NCBI GenBank assembly: GCA_026214975.1
Contig: CM047810.1
Coordinates: 93,884,316 to 93,948,315, forward strand
From: Gentiana macrophylla
Lineage: Eukaryota > Streptophyta > Magnoliopsida > Gentianales > Gentianaceae
Reading direction: 5' to 3'
DNA: 64,000 nt
In this document: piece after piece, positions 48,420 through 59,145 of the stretch
How the letters are laid out: the number at the start of each line of letters is the position of its first letter
Position numbering within the stretch: the first letter of the stretch is position 1
Position numbers and translations under genes: made by a program
The notes under the pieces: generated by a model
What the model was told of the DNA's origin: nothing
Database searches by the model: none
The model's input: the letters and a program-made list of their open reading frames with translations, nothing else

Positions 48420-50560
48420 CAGCGTGAGAAGAGGGTCATTTTGGTACGGAAAAGTGGAAGCCTTGTTAAGTATCTTTTTGCTCTAGTTTTGATCTTCACG
48501 TTCTTGCTTATGTCTAGATGTTTAAAAGTGTTCAATTCGTAGTTATTTTGGTTTAGAGGCTTGTGATCATCAATTAATCTAACTTCATTGTCATCAAATA
48601 GGTTACCAGTTGAAGTCCTAGAAAGTAGTGCAGTTCTTCTTGTGGTTTTGCTTGGTTTTTCTTGCTTGAAAGGTAAGAGGTTCTTCCTAATTATAATTAT
48701 AGTTTTGTGATGCTAAGGTTGAGTGTTGGGTATGATTTGTGGTGAGAAATCATACTTAGGTGCTGTTGTTGTGATATGATAAGTTATATCATGTTTAGTA
48801 CCTATTTTACTGTTGTTTTCTTGAGTGTTTTTGTGTGTTAAACATGTTAGGAACGAGTTAGAAATCGAAAAGGGTGCAGAAAACTGCGTTCAGGGCTTTT
48901 AGCGTTCAATGTGCACAAACAGGATAGAATGTGTGCACATTGGCTGAGGTAGAAAGTGGGAAAGTGATACAACGTCTTTTGTGTGCACACATACGGGGTA
49001 ATGCGTGCACATTGCCTGACCAGAATCATCCTGAATGCTCAATGTGTGCACATTGAGCAGGATGTGCGCACATTGGGTCCTGTTTTGTGAAATGTTGTGT
49101 TTTAAGTCCCCAATCTAGTTTCAAATGTTGTTTCTTGATATGATAACATCAAATGAACACGAACAAGCCATGATTAAGCTTCTGATGCGTTTAGTTCGGG
49201 CATCGAATGTACTCTTCCTAAGAGTTGAAGTTCGGGACCGTCGGAAGAGTATGATTTGCTTGTGCTTTGATGGATTAGTATTAATCAATGTTTGTGTAAT
49301 TGCTAGGCCTTGTCCGTATCTAGTGGTCTAGGAAAGAGAGTAGTATATGTGATGGAGCTTACTTGAAAATACATAGGTGGCTAGTTAATAATTAATAACA
49401 AACGTACTTGTGTAGTTAAAAGAATAAATAACATGTCATTCTTGGTAAGGCACAAGGCCATATCGCGATGTGTGGGACATTCGGATAAAGCAAATAACTC
49501 TGCTGGCCTTTGAAAGGCACCGGGAGTAGGGGAACTTTGTGAATGAATAACTTTACTGGCCTAGAAGGGGAACTAGAAGTAGAGGGACTTCATCAAACGC
49601 GTGCACTATCGGAGTCTACCAGAATAGACTTTTGTGGCGATCGGTGTGATCCACTGATAGGTTGCAAACGATATCTCTGGCGGATATTCACCATGCGTAG
49701 TGCCCTTGAAGCGGTGTAACAAAGACAAGCTAAGTTTGAAACAGTTAGTCGCAACATGTTGATGGGCATGAAGTGAACCCTTAAAGTGGTGTCGGTCACA
49801 CCGAGATAACTTAACTAATAACATAAACCTTTTTGTTGTAAGACTTGTTTATACATTAGCCTTTTCCTCTTATCTAAGTACATTGTACTTACCTACATTG
49901 TATTTTGTTGTATGCTTTGTGGGGTGACAAGATGAACAGGTTGACCATTTGTTCGATGAGGAGATTGATGACAATATGTGGAGACGCTTGATGATGCTTT
50001 CTTGTTGTCTCACTTTATAAGCATTGTAATATTCCGTGGATGGAAGTTGAATGGCCCTTGCAAAAGTGTGAAAAAAAGTTAATCGAGCAATGTGCTCGGT
50101 TTCGAATCCGACCTCCAAAATTCCGTGTTCAATTTCTGTAACCTTGAACTTCCGAGAAGAAGGGCGAGTTCTTTGGGAGATAAGTTGATATGCGAGGCAT
50201 GTATAATTATAATCTCTTCGTAAATAACGATTACATGACGAGTTATGCACACACGCACGCGTTGGTTTCTTGATGAGAAGATGTTTGTTGACATACTTAT
50301 GGGATCCACATCTTAACTTCATATCTTGATTTTTTAAGTTGTCATTCAGTTTGTAAAGTCTTTTAAGAAATACGTTTTGATATGATATTTTCTCGGGACG
50401 ATAAATGGTGTACCCCTAATATAGGTTTTTAAATGGTGTTATATCATGATGAATCGTTGGTATATGAGTTAATTTGATCATTACTTACGTATAAATACTT
50501 ATCGTGTTTTTATTGGGTTTATATATTTTTTAAGTCGAATCATGTGACTGCGCGTTTTAT
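48420..50560 (+). repeat. Diverged Del/Tekay-like LTR, plus strand
   Basis: The layout resembles the chromovirus LTR read in the opposite direction: a Tyr-tRNA-free leader-like block with cttgaaaggtaag, a cluster of TGTGCACA words (48910-49075), the agtgcccttgaagcgg/ggtgtcggtcacacc section, then tacttacctacattg and a GATGAGGAGATTGATGAC stretch equivalent to the acidic-looking region near 24245-24290. Similarity is by order of landmarks more than by identity. Neither terminus is defined. Confidence 0.4.
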
Positions 50561-50569
50561 GGTTTGATG

Positions 50570-51945
50570 TAGGAATATTGTGGATTAAAATATCCAGCTA
50601 AAGAAGATTTAAGCCAGAGCAAACAGAAGAATCCAAAATCGAACCAGAAAGAGATCCAGGCCAAAATACACCAAGTCTAGAGCTGTCCACTGGGTCGCTT
50701 TCCCGAGCTACTGGGCGGGACATCGTCCCAACACTTATCAAAAAATTTAGAATATGACCTTTCCAGACGATGCCCATTAGGCCACAGCTCCTAGCATCCG
50801 AACGGGACAACTTCCCAACACGTAGCCAAATTCTATCTATTTTTCCCTTAAGCTAGGTTAGGTTGGTTATTACACTATAAATTAGTCAATTTCGATAGAA
50901 TTTGTATGAATTCATTCAAACAACTTTGTTCTAACATAAAATTATCAATAAAAATTCAAGATTTTCTTCAAAGTTCTTGAGTAATCTTGCTTGTGTATGT
51001 TTGCAGGGTTGATGATTCATTGCTAAGGAAGTAACTCGGGGGATCGTCTTATATTTCTAGGTATTTCTTCTATGTTTTATGAATTTGTTGTTGTTTTTGT
51101 TAATCCAAGAATGCTATGTTAAATTACTTGTGGATCGAATTGAACGATGATAATTTGTACCTAATAGTAGTGTTATGTATTGATTCATACATGGAAAATG
51201 CCCAGACTCGGGAAAAAGACTTCGATTTGGATGGTTTCCCAACAGTTTATATTGAGAAAACAGCTTAATGATTAATTTTCCCCGATACGAGTTGTTTCGA
51301 TTACCTATATTGTTTGGTGTTACTTCATCTGTGTTTAGAAATTAGCCACTTTTTTGCATGTTTTCGTAAATTACTTTTGAAGGAACTAAGGTTGAAGAGG
51401 GCAATTAGACAAGAAACAATTAGATCGTTATTAGTTAACTAGCCCGAGCACGGTGGTTACGTAGCGAGGCTTACTGTAGTTATATCGGTATCTCATAGTA
51501 CTTAATTCATGTATAGTTAATTTGTTCTAGCACGAGCATGGTAGAATTTTAGCTATTCATAGAGTTCTAGAGTCTGTGCACAATTGAGGTACCATTTTAG
51601 GGATGTACACCAATATTCAGTTCGATTCTTGTAACTTTAATGATAAAAAGTGTATCAATCAATATTAGACAATGATAGGGAATAATTTACTAGTTTGGTT
51701 CAATCTAATTTCTTGAACATGGGTAAAACTTGTTCTTAACTTGATAATTCATGATTTATTTACTTTTCCGCAATTGTTTTGGTCTAAGACCACCAACCTT
51801 CATAATATTGAATTTGTAACTAAGTTTACGTCATTACCGAACGAGTCATTGTGGGTTCGACCTTGCTCACGAATTGAGCTATACTACTGCTGACCTAGTC
51901 CTCTTCCTAGTGCAGTTGTGATTTTCGCGACCAAGTATACATGTT
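50570..51945 (+). repeat. LTR-like segment related to the Athila/Tat-like LTR
   Basis: The right end, gggttcgacc.tgctcacgaattgagctatactac followed by gacctagtcctcttcctagt, parallels the minus-strand end of the 10144-11742 LTR (gtcgactttgactcgccc, ttgctatactacg, actagtcctcttgctagt). The interior has the ctagcccgagcacgg phrase common in such LTRs. No TSD found, and no internal region adjoins it, so it is probably an old solo LTR. Confidence 0.45.
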
Positions 51946-51949
51946 ACAA

Positions 51950-52965
51950 ATCTAATAAGAAGAGAAGAAGGGAGGAAGACTCCAAACGGGCCAAAAATTT
52001 CTAAGTAGAATTTTGAATCCAACAAGTACTTTCCTATTGAGGTTTGTTTGATACTTGGCTATTCAAAAAGCCAATTGAAGCTGATGAAATGGTTGATCCT
52101 CTAAACAAAACATTTATTTTTTAATTTCTTCGAGCTTTGAGCTAAATTTTTATTAGGTTTACTTTCAATTTTTTGAGCTAGTATTTGATATAAGGTTGAG
52201 AGAGTCTGTATGTGCAACTTGTCTATTTATAGATTTTCGTTGAGCTGGATTGAGCTTGTTTGAAGCTGCAATCAGTTTTTGTAAAGTTATAATAACAATC
52301 TCTATCCTTGAGCAAATTTGGATTAGCAAAGAAGTGCAAGATCAAGCACAAACAGAGACAAAGTGCTGCAACATAGAAGTTTGTGGTGCAAAATTTGACT
52401 AGGTTGTGGTGCTTGTGTTTGGAGTTGACCAACGTGTTGTCTTGGTGATCATCTATGCATAGTATTCTTGGAGTTGTAACACTTTTGTAACTAGTCTATT
52501 AATGATAAATAAAAATATTCCCACTGAAAGAGCTTATTCATGTTGAATCATCACACTAATATTACAGTTAGAATGATAAAGAGGCACATTGTAGTTGATT
52601 TCACCGGTATAACGGGAAACTACTAGATTAAAGGTTCGCACCATTAACTCACACATGATCAGTAATGAAAGGTTGGTAGGTTAATGTCATTATGAATCTA
52701 TAAGAGAGATACAATTGCATTATGTTATCTTGGCCAGCACATTTTCATACTTGAGTAATACCAACGTAGCTATTGCCTGTTTCGTTTAACCTTTATCCTT
52801 CATGCCATAGTCGTCTTGAACCATGAGAATACAGTTACTCGGTACTTAACTGCACATTCCTGAGGATACAACCTTGAATCACCCTTCCTAGACAACCTTG
52901 AATCACCCTTCCTAGACTACGATTGGCCCGGTGCTCTTGCATGTAATGTTAAGCATCAAGAAAGA
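51950..52965. other. Gene-free stretch with a small tandem duplication
   Basis: No gene seen. At 52870-52918 a 24-25 bp unit (acaaccttgaatcacccttc, then ctag) is repeated twice. Confidence 0.45.
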
Positions 52966-53260
52966 TCCGATCAAATGTCAATGCTTGGTGTCATTGTGAA
53001 GGTGTTAATGTAGTGCCCTAAACCTAATCGGGTAGGACGGGATCCAACTGGGTCAGATCATTTCTACTTATGTTTAAACATATAATAAGTGGCTTTTTTG
53101 TTATTATATATTTGTTCATCTAACGAACCAATTATGATATTGTATATATAATAACGTCCCCGGTATCGAACTGTGATAGAGAAATTATAATAGTGATTAT
53201 GGTTGATGAGATCTCGACTCACTTTCAAAGGTTTGATACTTAAATGTCTCTAGTCGTATG

Positions 53261-53421
53261 CAGGGGCGGATCTACGTTGATGTAAAGGGGGTCCACGGAC
53301 CCCGCTAAAAATAAAAATACTCTACATTTTACCTATAGAAAATATTTCGGACCCCGTGAAAAAAATTATTTAGTGTGTTAAATATTTACGGACCCTGCTG
53401 AAAAAACTTTCTGGGTCCGCC
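53261..53421 (+). mobile_element. hAT-type MITE fragment
   Basis: It begins CAGGGGCGGATCTACG and ends GGGTCCGCC, the inverted-repeat pattern seen at 25700-25924 (CAGTGGCGGATC). The same LTR position at the other family copy has no insert. Flanking cgtatg on both sides is what remains of the duplication; the last bases of the right end appear lost. Confidence 0.65.
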
Positions 53422-54249
53422 GTATGTGCTATTAAATGGGACATTAATAGTACGGTTAGACTAGCACGTATTAGATGTCTTCTATCTTATGAATATAGGG
53501 ATAGATCTCATCTATCAAAGTGTGGAGACACTTGGATTGTACGTGGACGTATTTGAGAATGCATACATTAGACTGACCCACTTACTTTATTAAGTGTCGC
53601 ACTATGTGGCGGTTGTGTAATTATCCTTAGACCAGAGTCTTCATAACATCACGGTGTGAATTGTTATATTTTGACACTATTGAGGTTTCCCTTAGACACG
53701 GCGCGGTCGTGCGATAGTGATTAGGTATGATATTGAAGCATGCGTAGGATTTATGTTGCTCGTCCGGAAATCGCGTTAATATCCGAAAGGGTCTTATTAT
53801 AAGGAATGTCTTATTCTCAAAAGTCTTTGCAAAGCGGAAATAATGTGTTACTTCGAGAGAGTAGGATATCCAATTATAAGATACGTTCGTTAATGTTTGA
53901 CACTCGAGATACAAATGTATGGATATTACAACAGCGATAAGATTCTATTTACACGGTATCCGTTTCACATAAAAGGTTGTAGTCATAGCATTGACTCTTT
54001 TTGATGATTGAGGGTAGTGACGTGTTGCAAGACGCTAATCATGATCGTTAGGTGTGAAGGATATTTTAATAAATGCACTTTATATTTACGGACAACATAT
54101 TCGGAAACCTATCGGGTCACACACATATTGATTACTAGTTGGAATTAATTTGTGGTTATATTGATAACCGAATGAGGATTTATTTATGTCTACTATAAAG
54201 TGTTATAGTAGAAATTAATATTATAAGTACAAGATATTAATTAAAGTAT

Positions 54250-54410
54250 GGGCGCTGCTCATACCACACCCGTGTGCGACACATCCAAGCCACATCAGTG
54301 ATCTGCACCGTTGATCGGTGTTAGATCTATATTATAATATAGATCTAACACCGATCAACGGTGCAGATCATCATCGATAATGGCACTGTGGTGTGGCACT
54401 ATCATTTCCG
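54250..54410. mobile_element. Palindromic Mutator-type MITE (TSD TTAAAGTAT)
   Basis: 161 bp flanked by a perfect 9-bp duplication TTAAAGTAT (54241-54249, 54411-54419), the size made by Mutator-like transposases. Its centre, 54300-54369, is a perfect 70-bp palindrome with 35-bp arms and no spacer. The outer parts share only short inverted words such as CCACACC/GGTGTGG. Confidence 0.8.
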
Positions 54411-54437
54411 TTAAAGTATTATGTTATTAATGTGTGG

Positions 54438-54492
<55 letters not shown>
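54438..54492. repeat. (AT)n(GT)n microsatellite
   Basis: A short AT repeat running into about 44 bp of TG repeat inside the solo LTR. Confidence 0.95.
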
Positions 54493-54495
<3 letters not shown>

Positions 54496-55888
54496 GTATG
54501 TGTCACATGTATATATGATATATATGTGCACATGTGTAATAGATATATATTTAGTAGTATAATATAATAAAGATATTTTTAATACATGATATTAATATTA
54601 ATATCTTGGAAAGTATTTAATATAAGATATTAAATATATGACATAAATAAGATTAAGAAAAATCCTTAATGAGATAATCAATTATATATCTGATTGATTT
54701 ATTATATACTTATTCTATTGGGAAAATAGTTTCTTGTTCCCCACTCCAAGCAGAAGAAGATGCGCACCACTCTCCTATAAAAGAAGAGGTGTGCCAACTT
54801 TTTGTATCACAATATTCTTGCAATATTTTAGTGAGAAAGGAGAGCTTTTTGAGAGACAGTTTTGGGAAGAAGAAAAAGGGATCTAGCGATCAACTTTTTC
54901 CGGTAGCAATCCTTCGAGAATTCCGGCGATTGTTTGAGTGGATTACCGCTAGAGGCCGGACACTTGGACGACTAAGTACTTGGACCATCAACTGCAGATA
55001 AAGCGACAATCCAATTGGATCAATCCAGTATGTATCTTTATCTACCTTCTCTTTCTTTATTGTTTACACGAAGTCGATATTGGTTAAAAGGAAATCAAAA
55101 TTTTAAATTTCGATGCGTTACCGCGTTGATTTCATAACAGAAGGTGTTACTATGCTTTATTGTTGTCACTTTAAATGTGTTAATGTGATAAATGTGAGAG
55201 TGTATTCTTTGGGACGCAATGATTTTGACTTACGTCATGCATCAAATGTGAGGATACGAAAAAGTGTAGCCCTTTTGAGAGAGATATTGCTTACATACCT
55301 CAATGAAAGAGTTGGTCTTGATTCCGATCACTATAAATGTATTATTGTCAATGCTTTGTGTCACTGTAAAAGTGTTACCATCAATGCTTGCCGTCACTTT
55401 AAAGGTGTTATTGTAAGGTTCATCTATCAATGCTTGTAGTCACTGTAAAAGTGTTACTATCAATGCTTGGTGTCATTGTAAAGATGTAACTGTCAGTGCT
55501 TGGTGTCATTGTAATTATGTTACTATCAATATTTGGTGTCATTATAAAGGTGTTATTGTGAGGACTGTGAGGGTGTCATTGTGAGGGTGTATGCTTTGTG
55601 TCACTCTAAAGATGTTACTGTGAGAACTGTAAGGTTGTCACCATAAGAGCTGTGAGATTGTCTTGAAAAGTGTTCTCTTATTAAAGCGTGAGGGGTGTCT
55701 CTATGAAGGTGTTACTGCAAATGTTGTAAGAGTTGATGTTAACAAAAAAATATTGCAGAAATTCTATATTTCCTTCTCCGAATACTTTAAAGGGATGGGA
55801 AGATAATTTGCTTTTATTCTTCATTCGATTGGAATTGTAGACTACTTGATGGAGAAATATGTTTATAAAAACAGTCGCCACAATGCAT

Positions 55889-55998
55889 TTTTTTTTCCGG
55901 AAACGAAAGGAGGGGGCGGGGATCGAACCCTGGACCTCTCACTAGAGGCGAGGTAGTAGACTTCAGTACATCCGCTGGGAGTATGAGCCGCATGACTC
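55889..55998 (-). mobile_element. tRNA-derived SINE, minus strand (12-bp TSD)
   Basis: On the minus strand about 110 bp run from GGAGTCATGCGGCTCATAC through the pol-III B box GGTTCGATCCC to TTTCGTTTCCGG and an A-rich tail. CCACAATGCATT flanks both ends, showing target-primed insertion. It has no coding sequence. The A-box region (TGCGGCTCATACTCCC) is degenerate. The same family recurs at 57058-57174. Confidence 0.8.
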
Positions 55999-56151
55999 CA
56001 CAATGCATTCATTTTACAAGAACCACAATGCTTAACAAATGTGTATCATTTTCGTGGTCGTTATCATTCACAATGGGGTAACATAAAGTAATCTATTTGT
56101 TTCTTTCAAGCTTTTTAAGCATGTTTTCTCTTCCTTATGCGGAGATAATGC

Positions 56152-56345
56152 ATGATTGAATTATGCGAATAATTCCTTGTTCTATGCATCTTCTTTGATA
56201 TCCCAGGGCACAAGAGAAGGAGAAATTTTTAGATGGTGTATCCGTACTATGATTGAATTATACGAATAATTCTTTGGTCTATGCATCTTCTTTGATATCC
56301 CAGGGCACAAGAGAACCGGAAATTTTTAGGTGGTGTATCCGCACG
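56152..56345 (+). repeat. 97-bp tandem duplication
   Basis: The block atgattgaattatgcgaata ... gtgtatccgtact is followed at once by a second copy with about 8 differences, both containing ttctttgatatcccagggca. It is an old local duplication with no coding content. Confidence 0.8.
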
Positions 56346-56389
56346 GTGCGGATGCACCTATTTTAACTTAAAAACATTCGCGTTTTTAA

Positions 56390-56810
56390 GTGTAAATAGT
56401 CTAAAATGCAAAACACTTTGAACGGATTTATTCGACAACTGGTGAATGTCACTATAAATCCACTCGCTGTTGAATAATGACCTTACATCGGATTTCACAA
56501 TTACGTCGGAATATTATCAAATGGGGTTAGGGACGGCTGTAGGAATTCTGAGATACGGATCAGAGATTGAGAACAACACAATGTATTATAAATTTATAAG
56601 CATTGATTTTAAAAATCCAAGAATGATTATGGGTCAAGCGTAAATTTTAAAAAATTAACGGATCAGTAAGTACATATTAGTGTATAAAAAATTTAAATAG
56701 TGTAAAAAATACACAATTTTTTTGTTTTTTTTTTGGCTTTTTTTTTTGTTTTTTGGGCTGAGGGTCGGTAGACCCATATAGTCCCTCCTTGGAGCCGCCA
56801 GTCATTGGGG
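56390..56810. other. AT-rich gene-free stretch with a possible hAT end
   Basis: No gene seen. The right edge reads ccttggagccgccagtcatt, which resembles the right terminus of CAGTGGCGGAGCC-type hAT elements, but I cannot pair it with a left end. Confidence 0.3.
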
Positions 56811-57057
56811 TATCAAATTAAAGACAACGAGACGTTTGTGTTGCTATGCATTGAACGTGCGTGTGTTTTATTTTTACATTTTTATGTAAGAGTATTGTTA
56901 TTTGAGGTATTTCATTTATTCTTCTTACAAATTTTTTAAATTTTGTATCATATTTACTCCAAAAAAAAAAAAAATTTTGTATCATATTTTTTTCTTTATT
57001 TTATAATAATAAAAATGGATTTTAGGTTATCTTCGCCTAATTCAATCCTCATTCTCT

Positions 57058-57174
57058 GAAAGAAGCTGCTCATACTTCATACTGTGATGATGAGAGTCTA
57101 CTTCACCTACTCTAGTGAGAGGCCCAGGGTTCGATCCCCGCCTCCTTTCGTTTAGGAAAAAAAAAAAAAAAAAA
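57058..57174 (+). mobile_element. tRNA-derived SINE, plus strand (14-bp TSD)
   Basis: Same family as 55889-55998: GCTGCTCATACTTC..., TCTAGTGAGAGGCCCAGG, B box GGTTCGATCCC, TTTCGTTTAGG and a poly-A tail of about 22. AATCCTCATTCTCT is duplicated at 57044-57057 and 57175-57188. The long clean tail and perfect TSD suggest a fairly young insertion. Confidence 0.85.
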
Positions 57175-57189
57175 AATCCTCATTCTCTT

Positions 57190-57900
57190 TCATAATAATA
57201 TGGGGAATTGTGGAAAAGGACAAAAATATTTTCTAAATTAATGAATATCACACATTTTCAATTTTTATTTCATAAATTACAAAATTATTTATAAAAACTA
57301 AAAAAGTTGCTGGACACAACTTTAAGAAAAACACACGTTCCCTCCTCCATTATTTTTAAATAGTTATATCCCTCAATATACAATTGCAAACTTCAAAATT
57401 ATTTCATTAATTTTATTTATTTATTCATTATCTTTATCTTGAGACCACATCTATAATATTTTTGACATAATTTTTGAAAATTCACTGTCGAAATTCATTA
57501 TTATTCAAAATTCACTGGTAAGATTTCGACAATGAATCTCACGAAAAACGATATAATGATATCGATCAAGTCTCAAAACGAAGAGAATAAAACATCTGTA
57601 TCACATTTAAAGATCTAGATCAAAAGATTCACGATAAGTGTTTGGAAAAAAAAAAAAGATTTCATATAAAAAATATTTGGATGTCGTATTATTTAAAAAT
57701 ATTTCTCTTCAATATAAAATAAATAAAACAGTTTCACTGCCGGTAGATGATCCAAACTCAGCCATGTGATTATATTTGGGGACTCGTCGTATAAAAAATG
57801 TCATTGGCATTTTATAAAGAAATTCCATCACGCTAGATTTCCTGAAACCTTGTAAACATCGGCACACACATTGGATGTGCATTATCGTCTCAAATTGGCA
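57190..57900. other. AT-rich region upstream of the ethylene receptor
   Basis: No coding sequence. It should contain the receptor promoter, but I see no regulatory element distinctive enough to name. Confidence 0.35.
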
Positions 57901-57929
57901 CATAATGTACGGTTTTAGCATCAAAGTTG

Positions 57930-59145
57930 AAAATTCAAGGTAAAAAACAATTCCTTTTTCCCTTTTTTGTTTCATCGGAAACTTGCAATACTTCTTCATC
58001 TTCCTTCCTCTCCTCGTCTAAAGAAACTTCTTCGTTGGAATTACCGCACCAACCCCGAAAGCCATATGAAAGGAAAAAGGAGGAATCCCAACAATTTTTC
58101 GGTTTCTCTAGGCTCCTGCTAGAAATTGTATGTAGTACAAAAAATCTGGTGGTGAATGAAAAGGCTGTGACTTGGAAAATTTTCCTGGGATTTCTGTATT
58201 CGATTCTGTTGATGGAACAAATGTGGGATGTTTGGAGGAGTAAAGATTTTGATTTTGATAGAATTTCGATTGAGGAGTTGATTTCTAGTGAAATGAAAAA
58301 ATTCGAGTGGGTTTAAGGCTGTATTTGCTTGCATGTTGTCCAAGGAAAGATCGATTGTTCGATTGGCAATTTCGTTTGTTTGGTAAGTTTTTGTGTGATC
58401 TATTTTATGTTTTTGTTTTGAAGGATCCTGAAGGTCTCAGATTGGTTATTTATTTTCGTGTATCAGAAAGATTCAAACTTGGCCGGCATTTTGGCCTCTC
58501 CTTTTTAATTTTTTGGTCATTCTTGAATAACATATATTTGGTCCTTTTTTTATGTTTGTAATATTCTGCAATTACTGGGTGAAAGTCTTGTATTTTTTCT
58601 TGTTTAATACTAAATTGTTGGAAGTTCTCGTTGTTTTGCATAGTTGGGTTCTGTACAATCTTCGTTAATTTTTTGTTAATATTCCTTTTCGCTGGAGATG
58701 CTTTCTACTTGCTGGTACTACTGTTGGAATGCTTTCTTTTTGGTGGGTTGGTGCTCTTGAGTTCTCGCGAATGCCATTTGTCTCAGTTTTGTTAGATCTA
58801 ATGGTGCAGAAGTTATAGTTGAATGTAGTATGCTGGGCTTAAGGCAAATTCCCCTTATTTTTATGGCCACTTTCTACTCCATGTCTTGTTATTAATGTTG
58901 CCCTTTCCGTATGTGTATGTCCCCGTGTCTGTGATTGTGATTTTGATTTATTTGTAACTTTATTATTTGAAATTTCTCGTGCAGGTACAGGGTTATGGGG
59001 AAAGCTGTTTTGTTTTATAAGGTGGATAGTTAAACATGATGTTTGTTTATTTCTTGAGTAGGCTTCTTGATTTCATATGGTTAGTTCAGAAGATTGATTT
59101 CACTTGATTAGTTGAGAAGATTGAGGAATTTGTCCATTGGATGCA
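57930..59145 (+). promoter_or_regulatory. 5' leader of the ethylene receptor, with intron and upstream ATGs
   Basis: A donor TTG|GTAAGTTTTT at about 58381 and acceptor TCGTGCAG at about 58984 delimit a 600-bp intron in the leader, as is common in ETR2/EIN4-type genes. The exact 5' end is not known; the open frame at 57927-58316 lies in this leader and shows no family features. Between the acceptor and the coding start are short upstream ATGs, for example at about 58995 (12 codons) and about 59079 (6 codons), which could reduce translation. Confidence 0.55.

Larger units (their letters stand above)
53003..55139 (+). mobile_element. Solo LTR, same family as 4966-6922 (TSD GAAGG)
   Basis: It starts TGTTAATGTAGTGCCCTAAACC and ends GCGTTGATTTCATAACA, the reverse complements of the two ends of the 4966-6922 solo LTR. 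GAAGG flanks it at 52998-53002 and 55140-55144. It is 2137 bp because it has gained a hAT fragment, a Mutator-type MITE and a TG microsatellite. There is no PBS or internal sequence beside it. Confidence 0.8.
52970..55690 (+). repeat. 33-bp minisatellite interrupted by a solo LTR
   Basis: Units built on tgcttggtgtcattgtaaag followed by gtgttactatcaa recur with a period near 33 bp from about 55350 to 55600, with diverged units on both sides. One unit (caatgcttggtgtcattgtgaagg) lies left of the solo LTR at 52975-53002, so the LTR landed in an existing array. Because 33 is a multiple of three, a frame can stay open, but the repeats drift too much to suggest a protein. Confidence 0.7.

Noticed and set aside
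55113..55700. CRISPR-like array of ~33-bp repeats
   Set aside because: The repeats are contiguous, diverged and without unique spacers, and the DNA is plant nuclear: a minisatellite.
57125..57145. tRNA gene suggested by the GGTTCGATCCC box (also at 55920)
   Set aside because: No cloverleaf or anticodon arm can be drawn; poly-A tail and TSDs show a SINE.
57927..58316. 129-codon plus-strand frame upstream of the receptor
   Set aside because: It lies in the presumed 5' leader just ahead of a good splice donor, with Ser/Glu/Lys-rich sequence and no recognisable family; treated as leader, not a separate gene.
59137..59145. Earlier start for the receptor nine bases upstream of 59146
   Set aside because: The codon there is TTG; the first in-frame ATG is at 59146 and nuclear plant genes start at ATG.
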